From contig CANLLZ010000002.1 of the NCBI GenBank assembly GCA_947492235.1, positions 1,021,297 to 1,085,296 of the forward strand: a stretch of 64,000 bases of DNA. Direction: 5' to 3'. The stretch's first letter is position 1; each line of letters opens with the position of its first letter. The notes below the pieces were generated by a model. The model saw only the letters and a list, made by a program, of their open reading frames with translations. It was not told where the DNA came from and ran no database searches. The position numbers and the translations under genes are program-made. Source of the DNA: an uncultured Altererythrobacter sp. (lineage in GTDB: Bacteria > Pseudomonadota > Alphaproteobacteria > Sphingomonadales > Sphingomonadaceae). Of the stretch, positions 9,125 through 17,822 are shown one piece after another.

Positions 9125-9169
9125 TTCTACTAAATATTATCCGAATATGTCTTTGTTGCAATGTGGCTT

Positions 9170-10024
9170 TCAACTTAATAACAGCTTCGCATGCCACTTC
9201 ACATGCTCGGCCATGAAGGTCGCAATGAAGTAGTAGGAGTGGTCGTAACCTTCCTGCATCCGCACCTGTGCGCGCATGCCGGCTTTTTTGCAGGCGAGGG
9301 CGAGGAGGCCGGGCTTTAACTGCTCTTCCAGAAAATTATCGGCGGTGCCCTGGTCGACGAGGATGTGGGGCGCGCGCGCTCCGTCTTCGATCAGGGCGAC
9401 GGCATCGTTTTCGCGCCATGCTTCGCGCATGTCTCCGAGATAACGCCCCAGCGCCTTCTCGCCCCATGGCACCTGCGACGGCGCGACGATGGGCGCGAAG
9501 GCGCTGATCGAGCGGAAGCGGTCTGCATTGCGCAGGCCGATGGTCAGCGCACCGTGGCCGCCCATCGAATGGCCGGTGATCGACTGGCGCTCCATATCGG
9601 CGGGGAAATTGGCGGCAATGATGCCCGGCAGCTCACTCTCGATATAGCTGCGCATACGGTAGTTTTCCGCCCAGGGTTCCTGCACCGCATCGACATAGAA
9701 GCCTGCGCCCTTGCCGAAATCGTATTCGTCTTCGGCGTCAGACACATTCTCGCCACGCGGGGAGGTATCGGGCGCGACAAAGATGATGCCGTGTTCGGCG
9801 CAGGCGGCGCGGTATTCGCCTTTCTCCATCACATTGGCGTGGGTGCAGGTCAGGCCCGAGAGATACCAGAGCACGGGCAGCCGCGCGCCCGGCTCGTGGG
9901 CCAAAGCTTGGGGCGGCACATAGACCGCGAAGGTCATGTCGGTGCCGGTCTCGGCGGAGGCGTGGGAATACACTCCCTGCACTCCGCCGAAAGCGCGCGC
10001 TTCACTGATGGTTTCGAGCGCCAT
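9170..10024 (-). CDS. fghA: S-formylglutathione hydrolase
   Basis: 284 residues, esterase D family; hydrolyses S-formylglutathione to formate and glutathione, the second step of glutathione-dependent formaldehyde oxidation. Visible: LPVLWYLSGLTCTHANVMEK, APDTSPRGE, nucleophile GHSMGGHGAL, Asp in ILVDQGTADNFL and His in EGYDHSYYFIATF, all hallmarks of the family. The start is MALETISEARAFGG; its ATG overlaps the upstream VOC gene stop by 1 nt (TGATG type). Third gene of an operon with the dehydrogenase at 10493-11599, so both pathway enzymes are made together. Confidence 0.96.
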   Translation of the reverse strand: MALETISEARAFGGVQGVYSHASAETGTDMTFAVYVPPQALAHEPGARLPVLWYLSGLTCTHANVMEKGEYRAACAEHGIIFVAPDTSPRGENVSDAEDEYDFGKGAGFYVDAVQEPWAENYRMRSYIESELPGIIAANFPADMERQSITGHSMGGHGALTIGLRNADRFRSISAFAPIVAPSQVPWGEKALGRYLGDMREAWRENDAVALIEDGARAPHILVDQGTADNFLEEQLKPGLLALACKKAGMRAQVRMQEGYDHSYYFIATFMAEHVKWHAKLLLS

Positions 10025-10416
10025 CAGGCGCCTTGTTTGATGCCGCAGATCTTGTGGCCGTCGGGGTCGCGGAAGTAGCTCAGATGCATCGGACCCATCG
10101 CCCCTTCGCGCAGGCCCGGAGGGTCTTCCAGCGTGGTGCCGCCATTGACGATTGCCACGTCGTGCAATTCCTTCACCTGCTCCGCACTGTCGCATTTGAA
10201 GCCGATTGTGGAGCCGTTGGAGGGATTGGCCGGTTCGTCATTGATCGGCTGGCTGAGGGCAAACACGCTGCCATTATGCATGTAGAAATAGCGCACATGG
10301 CCGCTATCGGCGACATTCTTCATCGGCTCGCCCGCGCCCAGAACGCCCAGCACCTTGTCGTAGAACGCCTTGGATTTCTCGATATCGGTGCAGCCGATCA
10401 TGATGTGATTGAACAT
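10024..10416 (-). CDS. VOC (glyoxalase/bleomycin-resistance) superfamily protein
   Basis: 130 residues, one vicinal-oxygen-chelate module pair: MFNHIMIGCTDIEKSKAFYD at the N-terminus and LSYFRDPDGHKICGI at the C-terminus, with candidate metal ligands H4 and the Glu/His of the second half. The start ATG follows AAGGAGAGAAATCA, a strong ribosome site. It lies between the formaldehyde dehydrogenase and S-formylglutathione hydrolase genes, where VOC proteins of this type are often found; a part in glutathione-adduct handling is plausible but unproven. Confidence 0.88.
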   Translation of the reverse strand: MFNHIMIGCTDIEKSKAFYDKVLGVLGAGEPMKNVADSGHVRYFYMHNGSVFALSQPINDEPANPSNGSTIGFKCDSAEQVKELHDVAIVNGGTTLEDPPGLREGAMGPMHLSYFRDPDGHKICGIKQGA

Positions 10417-10445
10417 TGATTTCTCTCCTTGTTTAACTCGGTTAC

Positions 10446-10475
10446 CCGTTCGTCCTGAGCCTGTCGAAGGACGGT
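10446..10475. repeat. Dispersed palindromic-type repeat, copy 2
   Basis: Inverted relative to the copy at 6480-6505, sharing the core TCCTGAGC-CTGTCGAAGGA. It fills most of the 76-nt gap between adhI and the VOC gene inside an operon, so it would be part of the transcript and can fold. Confidence 0.75.
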
Positions 10476-10492
10476 AAGGTCGGGGGTGAAAC

Positions 10493-11599
10493 TCAGTAAA
10501 CGACGACCGCGCGGATGCTCTCGCCCGCATGCATCAGGTCGAAGCCTTTATTGATCTCGTCCAGCGACAGCCGGTGGGTGATCATCGGATCGATGGCGAT
10601 CTTGCCGTCCATGTACCAGTCGACAATCTTGGGCACATCGGTCCGCCCCTTCGCGCCGCCAAACGCAGTGCCGCGCCAGTTGCGCCCCGTCACCAGCTGG
10701 AAGGGGCGGGTGGCGATTTCCTTGCCTGCTTCGGCCACGCCGATGATGATAGAGGTGCCCCAGCCCTTGTGGCAGCATTCCAGCGCGTCGCGCATCACAT
10801 CGGTATTGCCGGTGCAGTCGAAGCTGTAATCCGCCCCGCCATCCAGCAGTTCAACCAGATGGGCGACCACGTCCTTCGTGTCTTTCGGATTGACGAAATC
10901 GGTCATGCCGAACTTGCGGCCCCATTCCTCTTTGGAAGGGTTGATATCGACGCCGACGATCCGGTCCGCGCCCGCCATCTTCGCGCCCTGCAGCACGTTG
11001 AGGCCAATCCCGCCAAGGCCGAACACCACGACATTGTCGCCCGGCTTCACCTGCGCCGTATTGGTCACTGCGCCCACGCCGGTCGTCACGCCGCAACCGA
11101 TATAGCAGGTGGTGTCGAACGGCGCGTCCTCGCGGATCTTCGCCACTGCGATTTCCGGCAGGACGGTGAAATTCGAAAAGGTCGAGCAGCCCATATAATG
11201 GTAGATCGTCTCGCCCTTGTACGAAAACCGCGAGGTGCCATCGGGCATCAGGCCGCGCCCCTGCGTCTCGCGGATCGCGCTGCACAGGTTCGTTTTGCCG
11301 GACAGGCACATTTTGCACTGGCGGCATTCGGGCGTGTAGAGCGGGATGACATGGTCGCCCACGCTCACACTGGTGACGCCCGCGCCCACTTCGCGCACCA
11401 CGCCGCAGCCTTCATGGCCGAGCACGCTGGGGAACAGCCCTTCGCTGTCCAGCCCGTCCAGCGTGTAAGCATCGGTGTGGCAAATGCCGGTCGCCATAAT
11501 CTCGACCAGAACTTCGCCCGCCTTGGGGCCTTCCAGATCGAGTTCGACGATTTCGAGCGGCTTTTTCGCTTCGAAGGCTACGGCGGCGCGCGTTTTCAC
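10493..11599 (-). CDS. adhI: S-(hydroxymethyl)glutathione dehydrogenase / class III alcohol dehydrogenase
   Basis: 368 residues. Zinc medium-chain dehydrogenase that oxidises the formaldehyde-glutathione adduct with NAD. Catalytic zinc site: C in [15 protein letters not shown] in GHEGCGVV, and the later [10 protein letters not shown]; structural zinc cysteines are in [15 protein letters not shown]; the Rossmann motif is [11 protein letters not shown]. The class III signature [13 protein letters not shown] is present. The GTG start at [16 protein letters not shown] is chosen because GGGAG lies just upstream and because family proteins begin here. First gene of the operon with the VOC protein and fghA. 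It may also act as S-nitrosoglutathione reductase, as in other organisms. Confidence 0.95.
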   Translation of the reverse strand: MKTRAAVAFEAKKPLEIVELDLEGPKAGEVLVEIMATGICHTDAYTLDGLDSEGLFPSVLGHEGCGVVREVGAGVTSVSVGDHVIPLYTPECRQCKMCLSGKTNLCSAIRETQGRGLMPDGTSRFSYKGETIYHYMGCSTFSNFTVLPEIAVAKIREDAPFDTTCYIGCGVTTGVGAVTNTAQVKPGDNVVVFGLGGIGLNVLQGAKMAGADRIVGVDINPSKEEWGRKFGMTDFVNPKDTKDVVAHLVELLDGGADYSFDCTGNTDVMRDALECCHKGWGTSIIIGVAEAGKEIATRPFQLVTGRNWRGTAFGGAKGRTDVPKIVDWYMDGKIAIDPMITHRLSLDEINKGFDLMHAGESIRAVVVY

Positions 11600-11651
11600 T
11601 GGTATCTCCCGGTTATGCACCGCTCAGCGCAACACCAGCTGGAGCCTCAGG

Positions 11652-12317
11652 TCAAGCGCTGCGCCGATTGTCCAGCTCGGCGACCATGCCGTGATTGACA
11701 TCGCGGTGCTCGGCCTCGTCTGCGCGCACGGCGATGATGACATCGCTGAGGCGGGCACTTTGGGGCAGTTGCCAGTAATCGATCGCGATTTGCGGGGCCG
11801 GCACATTTTCATGTCGCCCGGCTTCGACCTCGGCGAGATATTGCGTGTAGCTGATGACGGCCTCTTCCTCGAAATAGCCGACAACGCGGTGGGCCGTGCG
11901 CGGCGCAAACAGGTAAAGCCAGAAATAGAAATTGTAGAACAGCATTTGCGCGATGGCGATCAGCATGCGTTCGAAGCGGTTGGGCTGAGCGATCTGGATG
12001 AACGTCATCAGATGCATCCGCTCGTTCTCCGCTTCATCCAGCAGCGTGCGGATCCAGCCCTCGTCATCGCGAATATAGCGCAGGGCGGTGAGATGCTGGA
12101 GCAAGCCGCCGACCATGCCGGGGACGGCCGCGACCGTTTCCAGAACCACGGCGCGGTGGCCGTAGCGATTGGCGAAAAACCGGTCAGCGAAGAAGCGCAG
12201 CGCCTTGACGAAGCCGAAGGCGATCTTGTCGCTGCGGGTTTCCGGTTCGACATGGGCAAGGAGATCGACGTCAAGCCGGACCTGACGAACAAGAGGACGG
12301 GTATCAAGCTGTTGCAT
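11652..12317 (-). CDS. aox: Alternative (cyanide-insensitive) ubiquinol oxidase
   Basis: 221 residues with all four diiron ligand motifs of the alternative oxidase family: [36 protein letters not shown] and [12 protein letters not shown]. It is an interfacial membrane protein that oxidises ubiquinol and reduces O2 to water without pumping protons; helices around [19 protein letters not shown] would dip into the membrane. The family is common in mitochondria and rare in bacteria, where it is known from some alphaproteobacteria. The protein lacks the long N-terminal presequence of the mitochondrial forms. Monocistronic, 52 nt beyond the start of the formaldehyde operon on the same strand. NO or cyanide stress response is possible, not shown. 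Confidence 0.95.
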   Translation of the reverse strand: MQQLDTRPLVRQVRLDVDLLAHVEPETRSDKIAFGFVKALRFFADRFFANRYGHRAVVLETVAAVPGMVGGLLQHLTALRYIRDDEGWIRTLLDEAENERMHLMTFIQIAQPNRFERMLIAIAQMLFYNFYFWLYLFAPRTAHRVVGYFEEEAVISYTQYLAEVEAGRHENVPAPQIAIDYWQLPQSARLSDVIIAVRADEAEHRDVNHGMVAELDNRRSA

Positions 12318-12413
12318 GGGACACTCTCAAGCGGATTGGTCCCTTCTACCCGGCCCCGTGCCGGACGCCCTGACCAAAACTCTATCGGCGTTTGCAAAAT
12401 AGGATCGAGGCCC

Positions 12414-12427
12414 CCGATTTCAATCGG
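12414..12427. promoter_or_regulatory. Short perfect inverted repeat upstream of aox and the AhpD-like gene
   Basis: CCGATT-TC-AATCGG lies in the 218-bp divergent gap, 97 nt before aox and 109 nt before the AhpD-like gene. Candidate operator only; a 14-bp palindrome can occur by chance. Confidence 0.3.
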
Positions 12428-12535
12428 ATTCGGTGCATCACATGGTGCTTTCCGCGCAACATGCGGAGACGGCCGCGCTTGAGCGCTGCTGCAACTTCAT
12501 TACGGTGCCGGCAAGGAAGAGGGAGAGAGCAGGCT

Positions 12536-13186
12536 ATGCCACGACTGAAACAGGCGGGACGCAAGGCGGGCAATGCCTATGCGGAGCCGATTTTCAACCT
12601 GCTGTTCGGGGACCGTGATCCGGTGGCCGAGCCGGGGACGGCGACCGGCACACCGGGCAATTGGTGGACCGTATTCAATATCGTGCCCGATGCGTTCAAA
12701 CACACGACCGAAGGGTTCCAGTTCTATCGCTCCTCGCAGCGCAAGCTGGACCCGAAATTGCGCGAGCTGGGGCAGACCCGCGCCGGTTTCGCGGTGGGCT
12801 CGCAATTCGTGTTCTCCCAGCATTGCAAGGCCAGCCGCGATGCGGGGCTGAGCGAGGCGCAGGTCGCGGCGATCCCGCATTGGGCGGTGGCCGATTGCTT
12901 CAGCGCGATCGAACGCGCGGTGCTGGCCTATACCGATGCGCTGGTGCTGCAGCATGGCCGGGTGCCGGACGGGGTATTCGCTGTGCTGAAGGAGCATTTG
13001 TCGGACGAGGAAATCCTCGAGCTCACCTATGTGACGGCAACCTATATGATGCACGCCGTGATGAGCCGGGCGCTGCGGCTGGAATATGACGATGTGGAGG
13101 AGCGCGTGGTCGAAGTGCCCGCACCGACAGGAGGCTCTGACGATGTCATGAGCATGGTCGATGCGAAGAAGGATGGCGCGCAATGA
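12536..13186 (+). CDS. Carboxymuconolactone decarboxylase / AhpD-like family protein
   Basis: 216 residues. The core matches the CMD/AhpD helical fold: LRELGQTRAGFAVGSQFVFSQHCKASRDAGLSE, then AIERAVLAYTDALV and LSDEEILELTYVTATYMM. The usual CxxC peroxidatic pair is replaced by QHCKA with a single Cys, so peroxidase activity is uncertain. The start ATG follows GGGAGAGAGCAGG. The stop overlaps the next gene (ATGA), a VOC protein, suggesting a two-gene unit for an unknown ring-cleavage or detoxification step. Confidence 0.85.
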   Translation: MPRLKQAGRKAGNAYAEPIFNLLFGDRDPVAEPGTATGTPGNWWTVFNIVPDAFKHTTEGFQFYRSSQRKLDPKLRELGQTRAGFAVGSQFVFSQHCKASRDAGLSEAQVAAIPHWAVADCFSAIERAVLAYTDALVLQHGRVPDGVFAVLKEHLSDEEILELTYVTATYMMHAVMSRALRLEYDDVEERVVEVPAPTGGSDDVMSMVDAKKDGAQ

Positions 13187-13713
13187 GCTATCACCACCTC
13201 GCTTTGGCGGCCAGCGACATGAAGGCGACGCACGAATTTTACGAAGGCGTGATGGGCTTCGAACTGGTGAAGGTCGAAGTCGCACCGGTGATGACCGGCG
13301 GCTGGGGCAAGCATTTCTTCTATCGCATGGACGGCGATGACAGCACCTTCATCGCGTTCTGGGAGCTGCACGATACCAAGGATGCCAACGAGTATATTTT
13401 CGATCTGAACAAGGCGGCGAAACTGCCGCCGATGACCAACCACTATTCCTTTTCGGTCGAGAGCGATGAGGAACTGGCGCAGTGGCGCGAGAAATGGCGC
13501 GCAGCGGGTCTCAGCGTTTTCGAAATCGACCACAATTGGTGCAAATCAATCTACACCACCGATCCCAGCGGCAATGCGGTGGAATTCTGTCTTACCAGAG
13601 GCGAATTCACCGCAGCCGATCGGGAGCGCGCATTGGCGGCGCTGGACGAGACGGAATTCAATCCCTCGCCCGCGCCTGTATCGATGAAAATGTGGGAGCC
13701 GGTGGACGCCTGA
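13183..13713 (+). CDS. VOC family (glyoxalase-like) protein
   Basis: 176 residues. MSYHHLALAASDMKATHEFYEGVMGFELV is the first beta-alpha-beta module, NHYSFSVES and IYTTDPSGNAVEFCL form the second, with H5, H near NHYSF and E of VEFCL as candidate metal ligands, resembling ring-cleavage dioxygenase-like VOC proteins. The ATG sits in the stop of the AhpD-like gene, so the two are coupled. A C-terminal tail of about 40 residues (ADRERALAALDETEF...) lies outside the module. Confidence 0.88.
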   Translation: MSYHHLALAASDMKATHEFYEGVMGFELVKVEVAPVMTGGWGKHFFYRMDGDDSTFIAFWELHDTKDANEYIFDLNKAAKLPPMTNHYSFSVESDEELAQWREKWRAAGLSVFEIDHNWCKSIYTTDPSGNAVEFCLTRGEFTAADRERALAALDETEFNPSPAPVSMKMWEPVDA

Positions 13714-13746
13714 CCAAATTGGCTGGCGACCACCGGCTGGCCCCGA

Positions 13747-15177
13747 CTATCCTTCGTGGACGGTCTTGGTGACCATGCACGCCTTCACACCTTCCGCGCC
13801 GTCTTCCAGCCCGTGGCCCGACCATTTGACCCCGCCAAACGGTGCGTCCGCAGCACTGACGGAAGCTGCGTTGATGCCGAGCATCCCGGCCTCCACCTGA
13901 GCGGCCAGACGACGACGGCGCGCCGGGTTTTCGGTGTAAGCATAGGCCGCCAGTCCATAGGGCAAGCGGTTCGCTTCCGCGATCATGCTTTCCTCGCTGC
14001 CCATCGGGTTGATCAGCGCGACCGGGCCGAACGGTTCCTCGTTCATGATATCGGCATCGGTGGGTATTTCGGAGAGAACGGTCGGAGCAAAGAAATTGCC
14101 CTGATTGCCGATCCGCTCACCGCCGGTCAGCAATTTCGCGCCGTGGCTCTTGGCGTCGTTGATCTTCTTCAGCAAGCCGTCGGGGCCTCGGCTGTTGGCC
14201 ATCGGACCCATGTCCGTGCCGTCTTCGAAGCCATTGCCGACCTTCACCTTTTCGGCCCGTTCGACAAAGCCGTCGCGGAATTTCTCGAACACGTCTTCCT
14301 GCACCAGAAAGCGCGTCGGGCTGACGCAGACCTGGCCGGCATTGCGGAATTTGGCGCCCGCCATCTGGTCGAGCGCCTTGTCCATATCGGCATCGTTGAA
14401 CACCAGCACCGGGCCGTGGCCGCCCAGTTCCATGGTGGTGACTTTCAGATCTTCCGCCGCCAGTTTCGACAATTCCTTGCCCACTGCGGTGGAGCCGGTG
14501 AAGGTGACTTTGCGGATGATGGGGGAGCCAAGCAGATGCTCGCTGACATCGCTGGGCACGCCGAACACCACTTGCAATGCCGATCCCGGCACACCGGCAT
14601 CGAGCAGCGCCTGCGCCAGCATCAGACCGGCAGCGGGCGTCTCCTCGCTCGGCTTCACGATCACCGAGCAGCCCGCCGCCAGCGGCCCGCCAATCTTTCG
14701 CATCACGTTCAGCGAGGGAAAATTCCACGCCGAGAAACCGGCGACCGGGCCGACCGGATGGTATTGCACTTCGACCCGGCTGCCTTCGGGGCGGACCAGC
14801 GTGCGGCCATAAAGGCGCTTGATCTCTCCGGCGTAGAATTCGAGCAGCATGGCGGAATACATCGTCTCGCCCTTGGCCTCGGCCACGGGCTTGCCCTGCT
14901 CGCGGGTCAGCGCCTGCGCGATGTCGCCCGCGCGTTCCTTGATCAGCTTTGCCCCGTCCATCAGGATAGAGGCGCGCTTGTCGGCCGAAGTGTTCTTCCA
15001 CTCGGCAAAACCGCTCTCGGCTTGCTCCAGCGCGCGGTCGAGATCGTCCGGCGTCGCGCGCGACAGGGTGGTGATGGTCTCGCCGGTCGCCGGATCGAGG
15101 ACTTCCTCTGTTTCCCGGCCCCCGCCGCTCAGTTTTTCGCCGCCGATGAGAAGGTGGAGATCGGGATAATTGCTCAT
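13747..15177 (-). CDS. NAD(P)-dependent semialdehyde dehydrogenase, succinate-semialdehyde type
   Basis: 476 residues of the aldehyde dehydrogenase superfamily. Visible: PVGPVAGFSAWNFPSLNVMRK (oxyanion Asn), VKPSEETPAAGLMLAQ, TFTGSTAVGKEL, catalytic Glu in TMELGGHGPVLVF, catalytic Cys in NAGQVCVSPTRFLVQ, and NEEPFGPVALI. The layout resembles succinate-semialdehyde and related dehydrogenases; the exact aldehyde cannot be fixed. The start is MSNYPDLHLLIGGEKL; the long open frame upstream is a high-GC artefact. It converges on the VOC gene with a 33-nt gap. Confidence 0.93.
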   Translation of the reverse strand: MSNYPDLHLLIGGEKLSGGGRETEEVLDPATGETITTLSRATPDDLDRALEQAESGFAEWKNTSADKRASILMDGAKLIKERAGDIAQALTREQGKPVAEAKGETMYSAMLLEFYAGEIKRLYGRTLVRPEGSRVEVQYHPVGPVAGFSAWNFPSLNVMRKIGGPLAAGCSVIVKPSEETPAAGLMLAQALLDAGVPGSALQVVFGVPSDVSEHLLGSPIIRKVTFTGSTAVGKELSKLAAEDLKVTTMELGGHGPVLVFNDADMDKALDQMAGAKFRNAGQVCVSPTRFLVQEDVFEKFRDGFVERAEKVKVGNGFEDGTDMGPMANSRGPDGLLKKINDAKSHGAKLLTGGERIGNQGNFFAPTVLSEIPTDADIMNEEPFGPVALINPMGSEESMIAEANRLPYGLAAYAYTENPARRRRLAAQVEAGMLGINAASVSAADAPFGGVKWSGHGLEDGAEGVKACMVTKTVHEG

Positions 15178-15284
15178 GAAAGGGTGTCCTTGAAAATGGG
15201 TCAGCGTTGTGCGCGCATTAGGCGCTTGGTCCTCCAACGCAAAACAGCAGGAATGGTTCAGATAGTTCGCTATAGAAGCGCGCA

Positions 15285-15629
15285 ATGCTTGAAATTCTTC
15301 TCCCGCTCGCGATGGCCCAATCTGTTCCGGCGGTCGATCCGCCGCTCGATCTGGAGCAGCAGGCGGCGGTGCGCTGCTCGGCGGCGTTTGCGGTGGTGGG
15401 CCACGGGCAACAGAGCGGCAATGCCGAGGCACTGGCCTATCCGCTGGTGAACGAGCGCGGGCGTGAGTTTTTCGTGCGGACGGCCGCACGCCTGATGGAC
15501 GAACGCGGGCTTACCCGTGATCAGGTGGCGATGCTGATGCGCGAAGAGGCGCAGACCCTGTGGGATGACGATGCCGTGGAGGCGGTCATGCCGGGCTGCC
15601 TGTTGTTGCTCGATGCTTCGGGGCTGTGA
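15285..15629 (+). CDS. Conserved-looking small protein, unknown
   Basis: 114 residues. The N-terminus MLEILLPLAMAQSVP reads as a short signal peptide, followed by a helical soluble region (LEQQAAVRCSAAFAVVGHG, LVNERGREFFVRTAARLMDERG, MLMREEAQTLWDD, VMPGCLLLLD). Two cysteines could form a disulfide across the protein, as in small periplasmic proteins. No family is recognised. Divergent from the semialdehyde dehydrogenase with about 107 nt between starts. Confidence 0.65.
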   Translation: MLEILLPLAMAQSVPAVDPPLDLEQQAAVRCSAAFAVVGHGQQSGNAEALAYPLVNERGREFFVRTAARLMDERGLTRDQVAMLMREEAQTLWDDDAVEAVMPGCLLLLDASGL

Positions 15630-15729
15630 GACGCGCCCCAATGCGGGCCTGTGTGCGCGGCATTCAGGAACAGGTCAGCGGGCGGCTGGTAGGCCTTTTC
15701 CATTGATTTCCAATCGAGAGGGCTCACCC

Positions 15730-16167
15730 ATGCGTATTCTTACCGCTTTGGCCGCATCACTGGCGCTTGCCGCAGGCTCTGCTCCGGCACTGGCGCAATC
15801 CGCCGGTCCCGCTCCGGAAGAAGCGGTGGGGGCCGTGGCCGATCGCCTGTCCGATCCGGCTTTCCAGCAGCAATTGTCCGTGACACTGGCAACATTGTCG
15901 CAGGTGTTGCTCGATCTGCCGATCGCCCCGCTGGCCGAAGCAGCGGCCGAGATGGCCGGTGAAGAGCCGCTGTCGGTCGACCCCGACATGACCTTGCGCA
16001 AAGTCGCGCCCGAAGCTTCGGCTGTGCCCGACGTGATCGAGCAGGAATTGCCCCGCGCAATGGGCCAGATGGCCTCCATGGCTGGCGGGATGGAAGCGAT
16101 GCTGCCTGCTTTGCGCGAAGCGGCGCGGCAAATGGAACAGGCGTTCGAAGGCGTCGATCTGCGCTAA
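15730..16167 (+). CDS. Exported protein of unknown function
   Basis: 145 residues with a clear signal peptide, MRILTALAASLALAAGSAPALAQ. The mature part is Ala/Glu/Met-rich and helical (VADRLSDPAFQQQLSVTLATLSQVLLDLP, GQMASMAGGMEAMLPALREA). The start ATG has GAGAGGG upstream. No domain is recognised. It lies 101 nt after the preceding small exported protein on the same strand; both could belong to an envelope unit. Confidence 0.7.
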   Translation: MRILTALAASLALAAGSAPALAQSAGPAPEEAVGAVADRLSDPAFQQQLSVTLATLSQVLLDLPIAPLAEAAAEMAGEEPLSVDPDMTLRKVAPEASAVPDVIEQELPRAMGQMASMAGGMEAMLPALREAARQMEQAFEGVDLR

Positions 16168-16232
16168 TATTCAGCGCCGATATTCTGCAGGCGTCTGCAC
16201 GCACCATATAGACCGCGCCAGCGCCATGCGGC

Positions 16233-16916
16233 ATGAGTGGCTGCATGTGGTCCATCTATCAATTTCCCTTGTGCCCGTTCAGCCGCAAGGTGCGCCTGCA
16301 TCTGAGCGAGAAGGGCGTGGCCTATGATCTGGTGCGGGCCGAACCATGGGCGGCGGATGACCGTTTCTGGGCGCTGAACCCGGCGGGCCGCACGCCGGTT
16401 CTGCACGATCCCGAAAAGAACATGACGCTGAGCGACAGCCAGGCGATCTGCGAATATTTCGAGGAAACGAACGACCGCGCGCCGATGATCAACGGCACCG
16501 CCATCCAGCGTGCGGAGATCCGCCGTCTGGTGGCGCTGTTCGACGAAAACTTCTTCGGCGATGTGACCATGCCGCTGCTGCATGAACGGATGAAGAAACG
16601 GCTGGTCTACAAACAACCGCCCGACAGCCGCATCCTGCGCGAGGCGATGAAGCTGTCGCACGGGCATCTCGACTATATCGACTGGCTGATCGACAACCGC
16701 GCATGGCTGGCCGGCTCGCAAATGAGCCTCGCCGACCTGGCGGCCGCGGCGCAGATTTCGGTCGCGGACTATCTCGGCGGCATCGACTGGACCGGCCATG
16801 CTTCGGCGCGGGGCTGGTATTCCGTTTTCAAGAGCCGCCCCAGTTTCCGCCCGCTGCTGAAAGAGCGGATGGATAATATATACCCGCCTGAGCAGTATTC
16901 TGATCTTGATGGTTAG
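16233..16916 (+). CDS. Glutathione S-transferase family protein
   Basis: 227 residues. The N-terminal thioredoxin-like domain has YQFPLCPFSRKVRLHLSEKG, where CPFS is the possible active-site CxxS, then NPAGRTPVL and LSDSQAICEYFE, the glutathione-binding cis-Pro and SQ motifs. The C-terminal helical domain has WLAGSQMSLADLAAAAQISVADYL. A catalytic Cys rather than Tyr/Ser points to omega/beta-like thiol transferase activity. Two in-frame ATGs (16233 and 16245) have weak ribosome sites; the second gives MWSIYQF, a more usual beginning. Confidence 0.88.
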   Translation: MSGCMWSIYQFPLCPFSRKVRLHLSEKGVAYDLVRAEPWAADDRFWALNPAGRTPVLHDPEKNMTLSDSQAICEYFEETNDRAPMINGTAIQRAEIRRLVALFDENFFGDVTMPLLHERMKKRLVYKQPPDSRILREAMKLSHGHLDYIDWLIDNRAWLAGSQMSLADLAAAAQISVADYLGGIDWTGHASARGWYSVFKSRPSFRPLLKERMDNIYPPEQYSDLDG

Positions 16917-17279
16917 GTTCGCGCCGCGCTGAGTTCGATGGTCGCTCTTGGAAGGCTGGGGCGGGTGAGTTGTTTGTCTCATGCGCCCACATCCGTGGGC
17001 GCGTCCTCGGTGCTGTTTCGACCCTGCGGGTCGAGCACCTGCGGGGCGGCCGCGTGGCCTTGCGGTCCGCTGGTCGCGGACCGAGTAATTTCGAGGCTTA
17101 GCAGTTTGGCGATGGAATCGGCGCCGAAGGGCGACGACAGCGCGCGACCGCGCGCCGCCGCTTATGCGGCGTGGCAAGGGGTGCGGATGCACCCCGCCCG
17201 CAGGGTCCAAAACACAAAAATTCTCAAAACTTGAGCCGCCACAATCCCTCCCCATATTCCCCCCAAAGGAGAACACCGC
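16917..17279. repeat. Gene-free stretch carrying five perfect hairpins
   Basis: No convincing frame is present. Five short perfect inverted repeats follow one another: GCGCCCAC/GTGGGCGC (16983-17002), TCGACCC/GGGTCGA (17018-17034), CGGTCCGC/GCGGACCG (17063-17083), CGCCGC/GCGGCG (17156-17171) and GGGGTGC/GCACCCC (17178-17195). Loops are 3-5 nt. The last part (from about 17200) is AT-richer and probably holds the msrB promoter, with AAAGGAGAA as its ribosome site. Confidence 0.6.
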
Positions 17280-17684
17280 ATGTCCGACCCCAAATCCACT
17301 TCCGACACCGAATGGCGCGAAAAGCTCTCGCCGGAGCAGTATCATGTCCTGCGCGAGGCGGGGACGGAGCGGGCGTTTACCGGCAAGTATGACAAGCATT
17401 ACGATGCGGGTGAGTATGTCTGCGCGGGCTGCGGGCAGAAATTGTTCGAGAGCGACGCGAAGTACAATTCGGGCTGCGGCTGGCCTGCCTTCACCAAGCC
17501 CGCCGAGGGCGATCTGGTGGAAGAGCACCGCGACACCTCGCACGGCATGATCCGCACCGAAGTGACCTGCTCCAATTGCGAAGGGCATCTGGGGCATGTC
17601 TTCCCCGATGGCCCTCCGGAGCAGGGTGGCTTGCGCTATTGCATCAACAGCGCTTCGCTGGATTTCGCGCCCGAGGGTGAGTGA
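17280..17684 (+). CDS. msrB: Peptide-methionine (R)-S-oxide reductase
   Basis: 134 residues, cytoplasmic by lack of a signal. Reduces methionine-R-sulfoxide in proteins using thioredoxin. Zinc ligands are two CxxC pairs (YVCAGCGQKLFES and TCSNCEGHLGHVF). Substrate residues lie in GCGWPAF, and the catalytic Cys is in LRYCINSASLDF. The start ATG follows AAAGGAGAACACCGC. The msrA gene lies separately at 31782-32318, so the two enzymes are not in one operon here. Confidence 0.97.
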   Translation: MSDPKSTSDTEWREKLSPEQYHVLREAGTERAFTGKYDKHYDAGEYVCAGCGQKLFESDAKYNSGCGWPAFTKPAEGDLVEEHRDTSHGMIRTEVTCSNCEGHLGHVFPDGPPEQGGLRYCINSASLDFAPEGE

Positions 17685-17822
17685 CACGGTGCCATTTGCG
17701 TGATTGTGCACCGGTTGCGATTGCCCGTTCACTCTGTGCCCAGCTTGTCCTAGATACATCCGTGATACGCCGGATGCCTCCCCGCTGTTGGGAAGGTGCC
17801 CGGCAAGGGAGGCCCCAGGGCA

